Assembly: GCA_013288235.1 (NCBI GenBank)
Contig: JABDCF010000014.1
Span: forward strand, 1-54,916
DNA: 54,916 nt
Origin: Bacteroidota bacterium
Lineage (GTDB): Bacteria > Bacteroidota > Bacteroidia > Sphingobacteriales > Sphingobacteriaceae
Direction of reading: 5' to 3'
The notes beneath the pieces are model-generated. The model ran no database searches. It saw only the letters and a program-made list of their open reading frames with translations, and was not told the origin of the DNA. The translations under genes were made by a program, and so were the position numbers. Below are positions 33,484 through 42,073 of the stretch, piece after piece. The stretch's first letter is position 1. Each line of letters starts with the position of its first letter.

Positions 33484-34221
33484 TTACTGGACGCTGTCAG
33501 CATAGTTTTGTAAAGCATTTTTCAAATCAGCATCATTAACAGTTGTGCCTTCTGATGCAACTGTTTGCTGGGTATCACCAGCGTCAACATTTAATTGCAG
33601 GTAGCTTTTTATTTCATCAACCGGAACATTCGACAACTGTTTATGTAAAAAAGAGTTGTTATGTTCATTAACAGGGTTGTTGGCAATCTCTGTTAAAAGT
33701 ATCCCGCCGCCTAAAGCTACGGTAAAACAAGCAGCCGTTGCGTATTTAAATGCCGTTGAAGCAAACATCCTCCGTACAATCCCTTTACGGTTTGTATTGC
33801 CGGCATTAACAGTTTTATCTAAAATATTTTTATTAAGCGCATTAAAATAACCTTCCGGAACTGTAAACTGTTCAGCCGGTTCGCCTAATGCTTCTTCAAC
33901 TAATATCCTGCTTTGTATTTGCTGCGCCAGGTTATCAAAATAACCTTCAGGCACTGTAAAATCACCGTCTTTATCCAGGGCCACTTCAATAGTTATCCGG
34001 CTTTGTATATTGCCGGCCAGTTCTTCGAAATAATTTTCAGGCACTGCAAAACCATCTAACGGTTTTTTATTTTTTAATTCATCTAAGTTTTTAGCTGATA
34101 CAATACGGTCGCCCAGGTCATCAAAATAACCAGCAGGCACAGCAAACGGGTTCTCTGCGTTAACCTGTTTAAGTGACATATAATCATCCAGCCAATCTTT
34201 ATTTTCCATATCGCTCTTCAT
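33484..34221 (-). CDS. Anti-sigma-like membrane protein with four FxVPxxYF repeats
   Basis: A 245-residue protein. The N-terminal cytoplasmic half carries four copies of a degenerate motif: PFAVPAGYFDDL, GFAVPENYFEEL, DFTVPEGYFDNL and QFTVPEGYFNAL. One membrane segment (about 159-178) follows, then a short periplasmic tail. Position between the sigma factor and the sensor gene makes it the probable anti-sigma factor or regulator. Start overlaps nothing; the repeats seem to be the sigma-binding part, by inference. Confidence 0.7.
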   Translation of the reverse strand: MKSDMENKDWLDDYMSLKQVNAENPFAVPAGYFDDLGDRIVSAKNLDELKNKKPLDGFAVPENYFEELAGNIQSRITIEVALDKDGDFTVPEGYFDNLAQQIQSRILVEEALGEPAEQFTVPEGYFNALNKNILDKTVNAGNTNRKGIVRRMFASTAFKYATAACFTVALGGGILLTEIANNPVNEHNNSFLHKQLSNVPVDEIKSYLQLNVDAGDTQQTVASEGTTVNDADLKNALQNYADSVQ

Positions 34222-34273
34222 ATCCTAACTACTATAGATAAATTAATTGCCAAAAGGTTTAAATTTAATTTAA

Positions 34274-34828
34274 TTAATCTTTCGATAATAAATGCGCCTC
34301 AATTTTTTTAACGGCCAGGTGAAACGAGGCTTTTAAAGCGCCTACGCTTGTTCCCAGTACCTGTGATATTTCCTCGTATTTCATATCGTCATAGTATTTC
34401 ATATTAAACACAAGCTTTTGCTTTTCGGGCAATGTCAATAAAGCCTCCTGTAGTTTTCGTTGTATTGCGTCACCACTAAAATAAGCCGAATCGGCTAAAG
34501 TATCGGCTAATTCATAAGCTACATCATCCAATGAAACATTATTCTTTTGCTTTTTCTTATTCAAAAAAGTAATGCACTCGTTGGTAGCAATGCGGTACAT
34601 CCAGGTATATAACTGTGCATCATTTCTGAAACCTGCCAGATTTTTCCACACTTTAATGAATACGTCCTGCACAAGATCGTCAGCGTCATCATGATCAATA
34701 ACCATGCGTCGAATGTGCCAGTAAATTTTTTGCTGGTACTTTTTCAGCAGCAGGTTAAATGCCTCATTCCGGGTTTTCTCGTCCTGGAACTTGCTTAATA
34801 TCTCCGCGTCATCAACCTCTATTGGCAT
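34274..34828 (-). CDS. ECF sigma factor (sigma-70 family)
   Basis: A 184-residue ECF sigma factor. Region 2 (about 20-90) is visible as DADDLVQDVFIKVWKNL and YTWMYRIATNECITFL; region 4 (about 125-180) as LPEKQKLVFNMKYYDDMKYEEISQVLGTSVGALKASFHLAVKKIE. First gene of a three-gene minus-strand operon with the anti-sigma-like and sensor genes. No own autoregulatory promoter could be identified. Confidence 0.92.
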   Translation of the reverse strand: MPIEVDDAEILSKFQDEKTRNEAFNLLLKKYQQKIYWHIRRMVIDHDDADDLVQDVFIKVWKNLAGFRNDAQLYTWMYRIATNECITFLNKKKQKNNVSLDDVAYELADTLADSAYFSGDAIQRKLQEALLTLPEKQKLVFNMKYYDDMKYEEISQVLGTSVGALKASFHLAVKKIEAHLLSKD

Positions 34829-34943
34829 GTATTAATATTTACTGTTTAAATATTTATTAATTGCTTGTACTACTTTGCTGGTTAAAAGTAGAATATCTTA
34901 TATTAAATTCAACTATTTTTCATTGAATTTTGATAATAAGATA

Positions 34944-35405
34944 TTACTGCAAAAGGTCAATCACCTGTTGCGAAGCATTTTGTGTATCAACCTTGCTAAT
35001 TATTTTATCGATAACCCCGCCAGCGTTTATGATGAAAGTAGTGCGGGCGGTTCCCATATATTTTCTACCATACATGTTTTTTTCGACCCAAAGGCCATAA
35101 GCTTCCACAATGCTTTTATCGGTATCAGCTATTAATGTAAACGGCAGGCTGAATTTTTTTTCAAACTTTTTGTGGGATTTTTCATCATCGGTACTCACCC
35201 CAATAACCTCAAAGCCCTTGCTCAGCATTGATTGATAGTTATCCCTGAAACTGCAAGCTTCGGCAGTACAACCCGGGGTATCATCCTTAGGATAAAAATA
35301 AAGGATCACATTTTTCCCTTTAAAATCTGACAAAGAAACGGTTTTGCCATTCTGGTCTTTCGCTGTAAAATCCGGGGCTTTATCGCCTTCCTTAAGTGCT
35401 GTCAT
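34944..35405 (-). CDS. bcp: Thioredoxin-dependent peroxiredoxin (Bcp/PrxQ)
   Basis: A 153-residue PrxQ. Peroxidatic Cys46 in [11 protein letters not shown] with resolving Cys51 five residues later, and the typical [11 protein letters not shown] segment. It reduces hydroperoxides with electrons from thioredoxin. Its start is two bases from the stop of the upstream M23 peptidase gene, so they are probably one transcript. Confidence 0.92.
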   Translation of the reverse strand: MTALKEGDKAPDFTAKDQNGKTVSLSDFKGKNVILYFYPKDDTPGCTAEACSFRDNYQSMLSKGFEVIGVSTDDEKSHKKFEKKFSLPFTLIADTDKSIVEAYGLWVEKNMYGRKYMGTARTTFIINAGGVIDKIISKVDTQNASQQVIDLLQ

Positions 35406-35407
35406 AT

Positions 35408-37123
35408 CTATTTATAAAAATCCGCAGTAAAGTGCGAGCTATTATCTTTATTATCAGTAACCGTCAATTCAAATATATGCTTACCTGCTGCAATATCGTT
35501 ATTAAAGGTATAACTTAGAACTTTAGTTTTAAAATCCCACTCCATTAAAACCCACTTGCCGTCAATTTTACCTGTATAGGTTTTAACGCCCGATAAATTA
35601 TCGCCGACCCTTAAAAATATACCGCGCGACTTAACCAGGCTGATGCCATTTTTTATATTTAAAGGGATAATTCTTGGCGGAACAGTATCTATCTTAACAT
35701 AAAAATCGCCAAAGCCACGGGCTTTTGCTTTTACAAAGCCATCTTCGTAAATACCGCCTTCACAGCTGCCATCCGTATTTACTATAACAGCTTTATCTGT
35801 AAATTTTCCTATAGTGCTATCGGGTTTTATCCAAAGGTCATAAACATCATGTATTGGGGTAAACCGATTATGAATTCGGTGGATGACCGAAAAAGTACCC
35901 GGCCGTTTGGGCAGCGTTGAGTATGTAAAATCAACATCATCATACAGGTTGCCGAGTGGTATAACTACCTTAACTTTATCATTGCTGAACTCGTTTGTTT
36001 TATCGTAATGAAATAATGTGCCGGATATTTTGGCGGGCCATGGATCAACCCGAACCGGACTTGATTTAATGTTTAAACTAAGCGTTGAGGTATTGCCCGC
36101 CACATCTTTAACCACATATTCAACATGATGTATGGCGTCATCGTTAAAGCTGATAATGCCGCGGTTTATCGATTGTGGGTAAAGCGATATTTTACTGCCC
36201 GGCAATATGAAGCATTTTTGCATCCAGCGGCGCGTTTTCAAAAATTCAGGATAATCGATATAAGCATTTATGGCATGCGTTTCATCAAATGCAAAACGTT
36301 CGACAGCAAAAGTGTATACCGTTTTGCCATCGAGCTTTAATTCCACTGAATAAATGCCGTTGTGGTTTGGCGATACGCTGGTCATATCATTTGTGGTAAT
36401 GCCAAAACCAATTTGCCCGCTTAAATTTATAACGTGGGGTTTTAACAGGTGATAGTTTCCGCCAACGCCCGCGACAGGGAAAAACTGGCGGGGCGTTTTT
36501 TCACTGAAAGGATTCCCATCCAAATGGTATACCCCAACGGCGTATATCGTAGGCGGTATCTTATCAGGAATTGTTAACCCAAAGAGCTGCGGGTTTATGG
36601 TTTCTTCCGTTTGTGTGTCCCTGATTTCAAAGTGCAGGTGCGGCCCCTCGGATGCGCCCGCATTGCCCGACCATGCGATCACCTCGTCCTTACAGACGGG
36701 TATCATCGTTGGCGTAAGTTTAATGTCAACCTCGAAACTTTGCTGCTGGTATTGTGCGTCGCGCACTACTTTTTCCATTGCAGGGCTATAGCGTTCAATA
36801 TGGCCGTAAACGGTTGTATAACCATTTGGATGGGTGATATAAATGGCATTTCCAAAACCGCCGAATTGCACACGCAAACGTGATACATAACCATCAAAAA
36901 CGGCATGAACAGGGTACCCGGTGCGTGAATTGGTCTTAAAATCGAGCCCCGAATGAAAATGATTTGGCCTTAGTTCACCAAATGAGCCTGCGGTAGATGG
37001 CGGTAGATCGAGCGGGTACCGAAAGTAACCTTGAGGATATTGCCTGCTTTGAATATTTTGGGCAAATAAGTTAAAATACAGGAAACATGTAAAAAAGAGC
37101 GCACCGATAATTCTTTTACTCAT
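35408..37123 (-). CDS. M23 family peptidoglycan-type endopeptidase, large form
   Basis: A 571-residue exported protein (signal peptide 1-21). The LytM/M23 domain occupies residues 45-190 with zinc ligands H57 and D61 (HFHSGLD) and H162/H164 (PHLHFE), plus H108. The remaining 380 residues form beta-sandwich-like repeats ([35 protein letters not shown]). Such enzymes cut peptidoglycan cross-links; the C-terminal part may bind wall or partner. Followed by bcp with two bases between. Confidence 0.85.
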   Translation of the reverse strand: MSKRIIGALFFTCFLYFNLFAQNIQSRQYPQGYFRYPLDLPPSTAGSFGELRPNHFHSGLDFKTNSRTGYPVHAVFDGYVSRLRVQFGGFGNAIYITHPNGYTTVYGHIERYSPAMEKVVRDAQYQQQSFEVDIKLTPTMIPVCKDEVIAWSGNAGASEGPHLHFEIRDTQTEETINPQLFGLTIPDKIPPTIYAVGVYHLDGNPFSEKTPRQFFPVAGVGGNYHLLKPHVINLSGQIGFGITTNDMTSVSPNHNGIYSVELKLDGKTVYTFAVERFAFDETHAINAYIDYPEFLKTRRWMQKCFILPGSKISLYPQSINRGIISFNDDAIHHVEYVVKDVAGNTSTLSLNIKSSPVRVDPWPAKISGTLFHYDKTNEFSNDKVKVVIPLGNLYDDVDFTYSTLPKRPGTFSVIHRIHNRFTPIHDVYDLWIKPDSTIGKFTDKAVIVNTDGSCEGGIYEDGFVKAKARGFGDFYVKIDTVPPRIIPLNIKNGISLVKSRGIFLRVGDNLSGVKTYTGKIDGKWVLMEWDFKTKVLSYTFNNDIAAGKHIFELTVTDNKDNSSHFTADFYK

Positions 37124-37178
37124 ATTAGCCCCAACGGTATCATGTGTTAAATGTTTTTATTGTTCCTACTGACTTCTT

Positions 37179-37216
37179 TTCTTTCGGACTTCCGGACTTT
37201 TCCGACTTTCGGACTA
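37179..37216. repeat. Copy of the 931-968 GACTT-word arm, without partner
   Basis: Thirty-eight bases that match 931-968 at all but about four positions (words TTTCGGACTT, CCGACTTTCGGAC). No complementary arm is nearby, so here it is a lone arm between the M23 and FAH-family genes, both on the minus strand. Confidence 0.7.
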
Positions 37217-37219
37217 AAA

Positions 37220-37831
37220 TCACTTAATATAAAAATCAAGCATTTTTTCGTCTTCAATATAGCCTTCCAGCCTGTCGCCAACGTTTACTTTGGATACGCC
37301 CTGTGGTGTACCGGTAAATATAAGGTCGCCTTTTTTCAGGGTGATATATTTGGAAACAAACGCGATTATATAATCAAACGAAAAAAGCATAAAGGAAGTG
37401 TTGCCGGTTTGCCTATTTTGGCTGTTAACATCAAGTTTAAAATTGAGGTTATGCAAATCGGCAAATTTTGTTTTGGGAACAAAATCGCTTACCGGCGCCG
37501 AATTATCAAAAGCTTTGGCCAGTTCCCATGGTAAGCCTTTTTCTTTATGCCTCGATTGAATATCGCGGGCGGTAAAATCAACTCCTAAAGCAATCTCGTC
37601 AAAGTAATTAGCAGCAAATTTCTCGCTGATGTGTTTGCCTTCTTTGCTGATCTTTATCACGATTTCAATTTCGTGATGAATGTCTTCCGAAAAATCAGGA
37701 TGATAAAAGGGTTTATTATCTTTCAACAAAGCTGTATCCGGTTTCATGAATATAACCGGTACCCCTGGAACGGGGTTATTCAGCTCTTTGGCGTGTTCGG
37801 CATAATTACGGCCTATAGCAATTATTTTCAT
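37220..37831 (-). CDS. Fumarylacetoacetate hydrolase-family enzyme
   Basis: A 203-residue short FAH-fold protein. Metal ligands E54 and E56 (HHEIEIV) and D85 (GVDFTARD); the YSDYII-type helix and TGTPQGVSKVNVGD segment are typical. Short members are acylpyruvases, oxaloacetate decarboxylases or related C-C hydrolases (YcgM/FAHD1-like). The exact substrate is uncertain. Confidence 0.85.
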   Translation of the reverse strand: MKIIAIGRNYAEHAKELNNPVPGVPVIFMKPDTALLKDNKPFYHPDFSEDIHHEIEIVIKISKEGKHISEKFAANYFDEIALGVDFTARDIQSRHKEKGLPWELAKAFDNSAPVSDFVPKTKFADLHNLNFKLDVNSQNRQTGNTSFMLFSFDYIIAFVSKYITLKKGDLIFTGTPQGVSKVNVGDRLEGYIEDEKMLDFYIK

Positions 37832-37851
37832 AGCGCCGAAATTAGCTATTT

Positions 37852-37967
37852 TGACTAAGATTTACGGGATTTTAGGATTATAGGATTGAATTTTAATGTA
37901 ATGGATGATTTTTGTTAACGGATCATATACAAATCTTAACATCCTAAAATCTTAAAAATCACAGTCA
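37852..37967. repeat. Inverted repeat of GATTTTAGGAT words
   Basis: 37852-37878 pairs with 37941-37967 at 21 of 27 positions, including ATTTTAGGAT. Further ATTCCGAAATCGAAATTCCGC words follow up to the T9SS gene. It lies between two minus-strand genes and reaches near the FAH-family start. Confidence 0.6.
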
Positions 37968-38000
37968 AAAATTCCGAAATCGAAATTCCGCAATCCCAAA

Positions 38001-38501
38001 TTACAAAACGGATATTCTTTTTATCACAGATTCTGTGCCGGCAATTATCCTTATGAAATAAAAACCGCGGGTTAATTTGCCATTGAGGGCATAGCTGAAA
38101 CTTTGTTCGCCGGGCTCAACCCTTTGCGAAAACGGGGTGATGATCTCGTTGCCTAAAACATCAACAATTTTTATGGTAACGTTTGAGTAGCGCGAAAGGT
38201 CGTATTTAAGGTTGATCTGGTCAGTTACAGGGTTTGGATACACCTGCACATTATTTAATAATTTATCATCCGGCTTATAAACACTTACTTTTTGTGTGGA
38301 TATAACGGCCGGTTTTAACGGCGGTAGTACCAGGTGCAAATTGTTTTTAAAATAACTTTTTGGTTGTTTGGGCTTTAGCAGGCGCAAATAGGTAGTATCT
38401 GATTGCGAATAGGCAAAGCTGTTGGTAAAGGCGAACCCCAGGCATAATGCTATTGCAATTACTGAAATGCGTGAATAACTATAAGTAAAAATTCGCCTCA
38501 T
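38001..38501 (-). CDS. Small protein with type IX secretion sorting domain
   Basis: A 166-residue protein: signal peptide (1-33, ending SFAYS) and a C-terminal T9SS type A sorting domain (about 85-166: VQVYPNPVTDQINLKYDLS, VTIKIVDVLGNEI, RGFYFIRIIAGTESVIKRISVL). There is almost no passenger between them, about 50 residues, which is unusual: such proteins normally carry large domains in front of the sorting signal. Function unknown. Confidence 0.8.
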   Translation of the reverse strand: MRRIFTYSYSRISVIAIALCLGFAFTNSFAYSQSDTTYLRLLKPKQPKSYFKNNLHLVLPPLKPAVISTQKVSVYKPDDKLLNNVQVYPNPVTDQINLKYDLSRYSNVTIKIVDVLGNEIITPFSQRVEPGEQSFSYALNGKLTRGFYFIRIIAGTESVIKRISVL

Positions 38502-38692
38502 CCTTTAATATTATTTACAAAAATATAAATAAAGCAGTCATCAATTTAAATACCGCGCATTTTATGATTCATTTTAACAAAATTTAACAAAATATGGTTT
38601 AGTAAGTTATAAATTTAGTTTGATAACACAATTATTAATATTTTAGGTTGATAATTGTACTTTTAAATATTGGCCAATACAAAAAACATAAA

Positions 38693-40636
38693 GTGTCAAA
38701 TCATAAAGATATTAAAAAATTAACAGTCGCAGGGCTGCTTATCAGTTTAGGAATAATTTATGGTGATATTGGTACTTCGCCGCTTTATGTATTCAAAGCT
38801 ATTGTTGGCTCCCAGCAAATTACAGAAACACTGGTTCTTGGGGGTGTATCCTGCATATTCTGGACACTTACGCTGCAAACCACATTGAAATATGTGGTTA
38901 TTACATTACGTGCCGATAACAAAGGGGAAGGTGGCATATTCTCCTTGTTCTCGTTGGTGAGGCGACGGGCAAAGTGGTTAATTGTGCCCGCAGTTATTGG
39001 TGGTTGTGCGCTATTGGCCGACGGTATTATTACACCCCCCATATCTGTTTCTTCGGCTATTGAGGGTTTAGAATCTTATTATCCTCATTTGCACACCGTA
39101 CCAATAGTTATTTCAATACTAACGGCGCTTTTTATTATACAGAAATTCGGCACATCATTAGTCGGAAAAGCTTTCGGCCCGATGATGTTCATCTGGTTTA
39201 CCATGATGGGGGTGCTGGGTATAATATATATAGTGCAAATGCCTATGATAATTAAGGCTTTAAACCCTTATTATGCATACCTGATATTAAGCACAAATCC
39301 AAACGCATTTATCATTTTAGGCGCTGTATTTTTGTGTACTACAGGCGCCGAAGCACTTTACTCCGACCTGGGCCACTGCGGTCGAAAAAACATCCAGATA
39401 AGCTGGATATATGTAAAGACCAGCCTGGTACTCAATTATTTGGGGCAGGCGGTTTGGCTGTTACAACATAACGGCAAGGTGATGGACCTTAACCTGCATA
39501 ATCCGTTTTATGAAATAATGCCCTCGTGGTTCCTGCTTTATGGTATTGGCATAGCAACGGTTGCCACTATTATAGCCAGCCAGGCGCTTATTTCAGGTTC
39601 CTTTACACTCATAGCAGAGGCTGTACGTTTAAATTTATGGCCAAAAGTAAGGATTAACTATCCTACCGATCAAAAAGGGCAATTGTATGTGCCCAGTGTT
39701 AACTGGTTGCTGTGGGCGGGGTGTGTAGGCGTTGTCTTACTTTTTAAGCATTCCGATCACATGGAAGCTGCTTATGGGTTAAGTATTACCATAGCCATGC
39801 TGATGACCACCCTCTTGGTTTCGAACTTTTTAAGGAGAAAAAAACTGCCCACCTATATAGTCACGATTTTTTTAGTGGTCTACTTATTTATCGAAGGGTC
39901 GTTTTTAGCTGGTAACCTTGTGAAATTTGTTCATGGCGGCTGGTTTACCTTATCGGTAGGCCTGGTTTTATTTACCATAATGTGGACATGGCATACTGCC
40001 CGTAAGATCAGGAACCGTTTTGTTAAGTTTATTGAGATTGAAGATTACTTCAGTATCATTAAGGAGTTGAGTGAGGATGAAACGGTACCTAAATATGCAT
40101 CGCAACTGGTGTATTTAACAAGCGCGAATTTCGACTCCGAAATAGAATCAAAAATTATTTATTCCATCCTGCAAAAGCAACCCAAAAGGGCCGATGTTTA
40201 CTGGCTGGTACACGTTGATGTTGTTGATGAACCCTATAAAAAAGAATATGAGGTGAATTTTTTGGTGCCAAATAAATTAATCCGTATTGATTTTAAGCTC
40301 GGATTCAGGGTTGAACAACAGATAAACCTGCTGTTTAGAAGGGTTGTTGAAGACCTTGTAAAAAAGGGCGAAGTAGATATTACCAGCACTTATAAATCAT
40401 TAAACAGGCATAAAATTGTTGGTGATTTCAGGTTTGTAGTTATTGAAAAGGTGCTCTCACGATCTCACAACTTATCATTTTACGAAAGCTTTATAATGGC
40501 TTTTTACGTGTACCTTAAAAAAGTAAGCCTATCAGAAGAGCGTGGTTTTGGCCTCGACCTGAGTTTTGTTACTATTGAAAAAGTTCCCTTAATGCTTACG
40601 GCGCCCGAAACTGTCGAGATATATCGTGTGCGTTAG
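38693..40636 (+). CDS. kup: Low-affinity potassium transporter Kup
   Basis: A 647-residue K+/H+ symporter, with the start taken as GTG at 38693 (MSNHKDIKKLTVAGLLISLG); the open frame extends to 38648 from a TTG but adds a non-conserved tail. Kup signatures: GIIYGDIGTSPLYVFKAI, ADGIITPPISVSSAIEGL, CTTGAEALYSDLGHCGRKNIQISW. Twelve membrane helices then a cytoplasmic C-terminal domain (470-647). Confidence 0.9.
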   Translation: MSNHKDIKKLTVAGLLISLGIIYGDIGTSPLYVFKAIVGSQQITETLVLGGVSCIFWTLTLQTTLKYVVITLRADNKGEGGIFSLFSLVRRRAKWLIVPAVIGGCALLADGIITPPISVSSAIEGLESYYPHLHTVPIVISILTALFIIQKFGTSLVGKAFGPMMFIWFTMMGVLGIIYIVQMPMIIKALNPYYAYLILSTNPNAFIILGAVFLCTTGAEALYSDLGHCGRKNIQISWIYVKTSLVLNYLGQAVWLLQHNGKVMDLNLHNPFYEIMPSWFLLYGIGIATVATIIASQALISGSFTLIAEAVRLNLWPKVRINYPTDQKGQLYVPSVNWLLWAGCVGVVLLFKHSDHMEAAYGLSITIAMLMTTLLVSNFLRRKKLPTYIVTIFLVVYLFIEGSFLAGNLVKFVHGGWFTLSVGLVLFTIMWTWHTARKIRNRFVKFIEIEDYFSIIKELSEDETVPKYASQLVYLTSANFDSEIESKIIYSILQKQPKRADVYWLVHVDVVDEPYKKEYEVNFLVPNKLIRIDFKLGFRVEQQINLLFRRVVEDLVKKGEVDITSTYKSLNRHKIVGDFRFVVIEKVLSRSHNLSFYESFIMAFYVYLKKVSLSEERGFGLDLSFVTIEKVPLMLTAPETVEIYRVR

Positions 40637-40792
40637 TAATAATATTAAACCAACATTAATTCAATATTCCTTCAGATTGTTGTTTTACTTTTATAGCAAC
40701 AAGACTTACCCTCAATGTTAAGTTTGCGTTAAGTATTTGGAAACTGCGCAAACTGGGTCGTGCATAATTTGTTGTAAATAAAACATCAACCA

Positions 40793-41590
40793 TTGAAAAA
40801 AATAATATTTGCCCTGTTTTGCCTGCTCGCATTTGAAGCAAATGCCCAGATTATTAAAGATACGACGAAGAAAAAACTTGGCGATACTATTAAGAAAGAC
40901 CTTTTAACTGCACCAGATACGGTAAAAAAGCTGCATAGCAACCCTCGTTCCCTTATTGCGCCTGCTGTGTTGGTTGCTTATGGCGCTTCGTCTTTTTTTA
41001 TTAAACCCGTACGCAATCTTGATTTTTATATCCATGGCAAGTACGAAAGATACACCCCGAATTTTAATACAAATGCAGAAAGTTATTTTCTTTTTGCACC
41101 AGTGGTAATAGTTTATGGTTTAAACATGGTTGGTATTGAAGGCAAAAACGTGTTTATTGACCGTACTGCGCTGTTAGGCCTGTCGGCCGGGATATTAGGC
41201 GTTACCGAATTAAGTTTAAAACATGTAACACATAGGTTGCGGCCTAACCTGGCTGATTACTACTCGTTTCCTTCGGGGCATACCGGCGCGGCTTTTCTCG
41301 CTGCCGAATTCTTAGCCCAGGAGTATTCAGAAAAATCGCCCGTTTATACCGTGATCGGTTATACGTTTGCTGTAACCACCGGTATTTTCCGGATGGCCAA
41401 CCGCGATCATTGGTTTAGCGATGTTGTTGCCGGGGCAGGTTTCGGCATCCTGTCAACCAAGGCGGCATATTTAATATACCCATATATCCGCAACGCTTTA
41501 ACGCATACCGACAAACAAGGCCGAAAGGCAATGGTGATGCCAACCTACCAGGACGGTGTGCCGGGGCTGGCATTTGCGATGCAGCTGTAG
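40793..41590 (+). CDS. PAP2-family phosphatase (membrane, signal-peptide form)
   Basis: A 265-residue protein starting at TTG (MKKIIFALFCLLAFEANAQ is a clean signal peptide). The three PAP2 phosphatase motifs are present: K143-x6-RP (KHVTHRLRP), PSGHT (160-164) and RMANRDHWFSDV. It dephosphorylates a lipid phosphate such as undecaprenyl-PP, phosphatidic acid or LPS phosphates. A second PAP2 gene lies at 43883-44545. Confidence 0.85.
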   Translation: MKKIIFALFCLLAFEANAQIIKDTTKKKLGDTIKKDLLTAPDTVKKLHSNPRSLIAPAVLVAYGASSFFIKPVRNLDFYIHGKYERYTPNFNTNAESYFLFAPVVIVYGLNMVGIEGKNVFIDRTALLGLSAGILGVTELSLKHVTHRLRPNLADYYSFPSGHTGAAFLAAEFLAQEYSEKSPVYTVIGYTFAVTTGIFRMANRDHWFSDVVAGAGFGILSTKAAYLIYPYIRNALTHTDKQGRKAMVMPTYQDGVPGLAFAMQL

Positions 41591-41594
41591 GGGA

Positions 41595-41715
41595 GTTGTT
41601 GGAATGTTGTAAGGTTGAAAAGTTGTAAGGTTACTTGTAGCTTCGTTTGGTTTTTTCAGGCTTTCGACCACAAAAACAACATTGCAACCTTTCAACTTTC
41701 CAACATTCAAACAAC
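41595..41715. repeat. Inverted repeat of GTTGTAAGGTTGAAAAG words
   Basis: 41595-41632 pairs with 41678-41715 at 32 of 38 positions. Words of the same family recur at about 1937-1978. It lies between the PAP2 gene (plus) and the SemiSWEET gene (minus), i.e. convergent, and reaches the last codons of the latter. Confidence 0.75.
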
Positions 41716-41718
41716 ATC

Positions 41719-41973
41719 CTACTTATACCTTATCTTGTATATCAAAATGATACTGGCAAAAATAAGCGTGATGGCATTAGCTATGGCTACCGGCCAGCTC
41801 GACGACATGATGCCGTATAACAGCCAAAAGAAAGTACCAGCGGTAAAAATAGCGTACATGGACAGGGAAATTCCCGATGTATCTTTTGTCTGGATGGTTT
41901 TGAGAGCCTGTGGCAAAAATGATACCGTAGTACCGAATGCAGCCACATAGCCGATTATATCAGTTAATTTCAT
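41719..41973 (-). CDS. SemiSWEET-type sugar transporter
   Basis: An 84-residue membrane protein with three helices and the PQ-loop segment (SFLPQALKTIQTKDTSGIS). Dimers transport sugars such as sucrose or glucose. The open frame extends to 42141, overlapping the permease gene; MKLTDIIGYVAAFG at 41973 is the natural start because homologues begin there. Confidence 0.85.
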   Translation of the reverse strand: MKLTDIIGYVAAFGTTVSFLPQALKTIQTKDTSGISLSMYAIFTAGTFFWLLYGIMSSSWPVAIANAITLIFASIILIYKIRYK

Positions 41974-42073
41974 AGATTCATTAGTATCGCTACCCCATTT
42001 ATTAAATACATTAAAAATTGTTCTTATAAAATCAAATACCAGGGAGCGACATTCATTGCCTATCTGAATTAAA

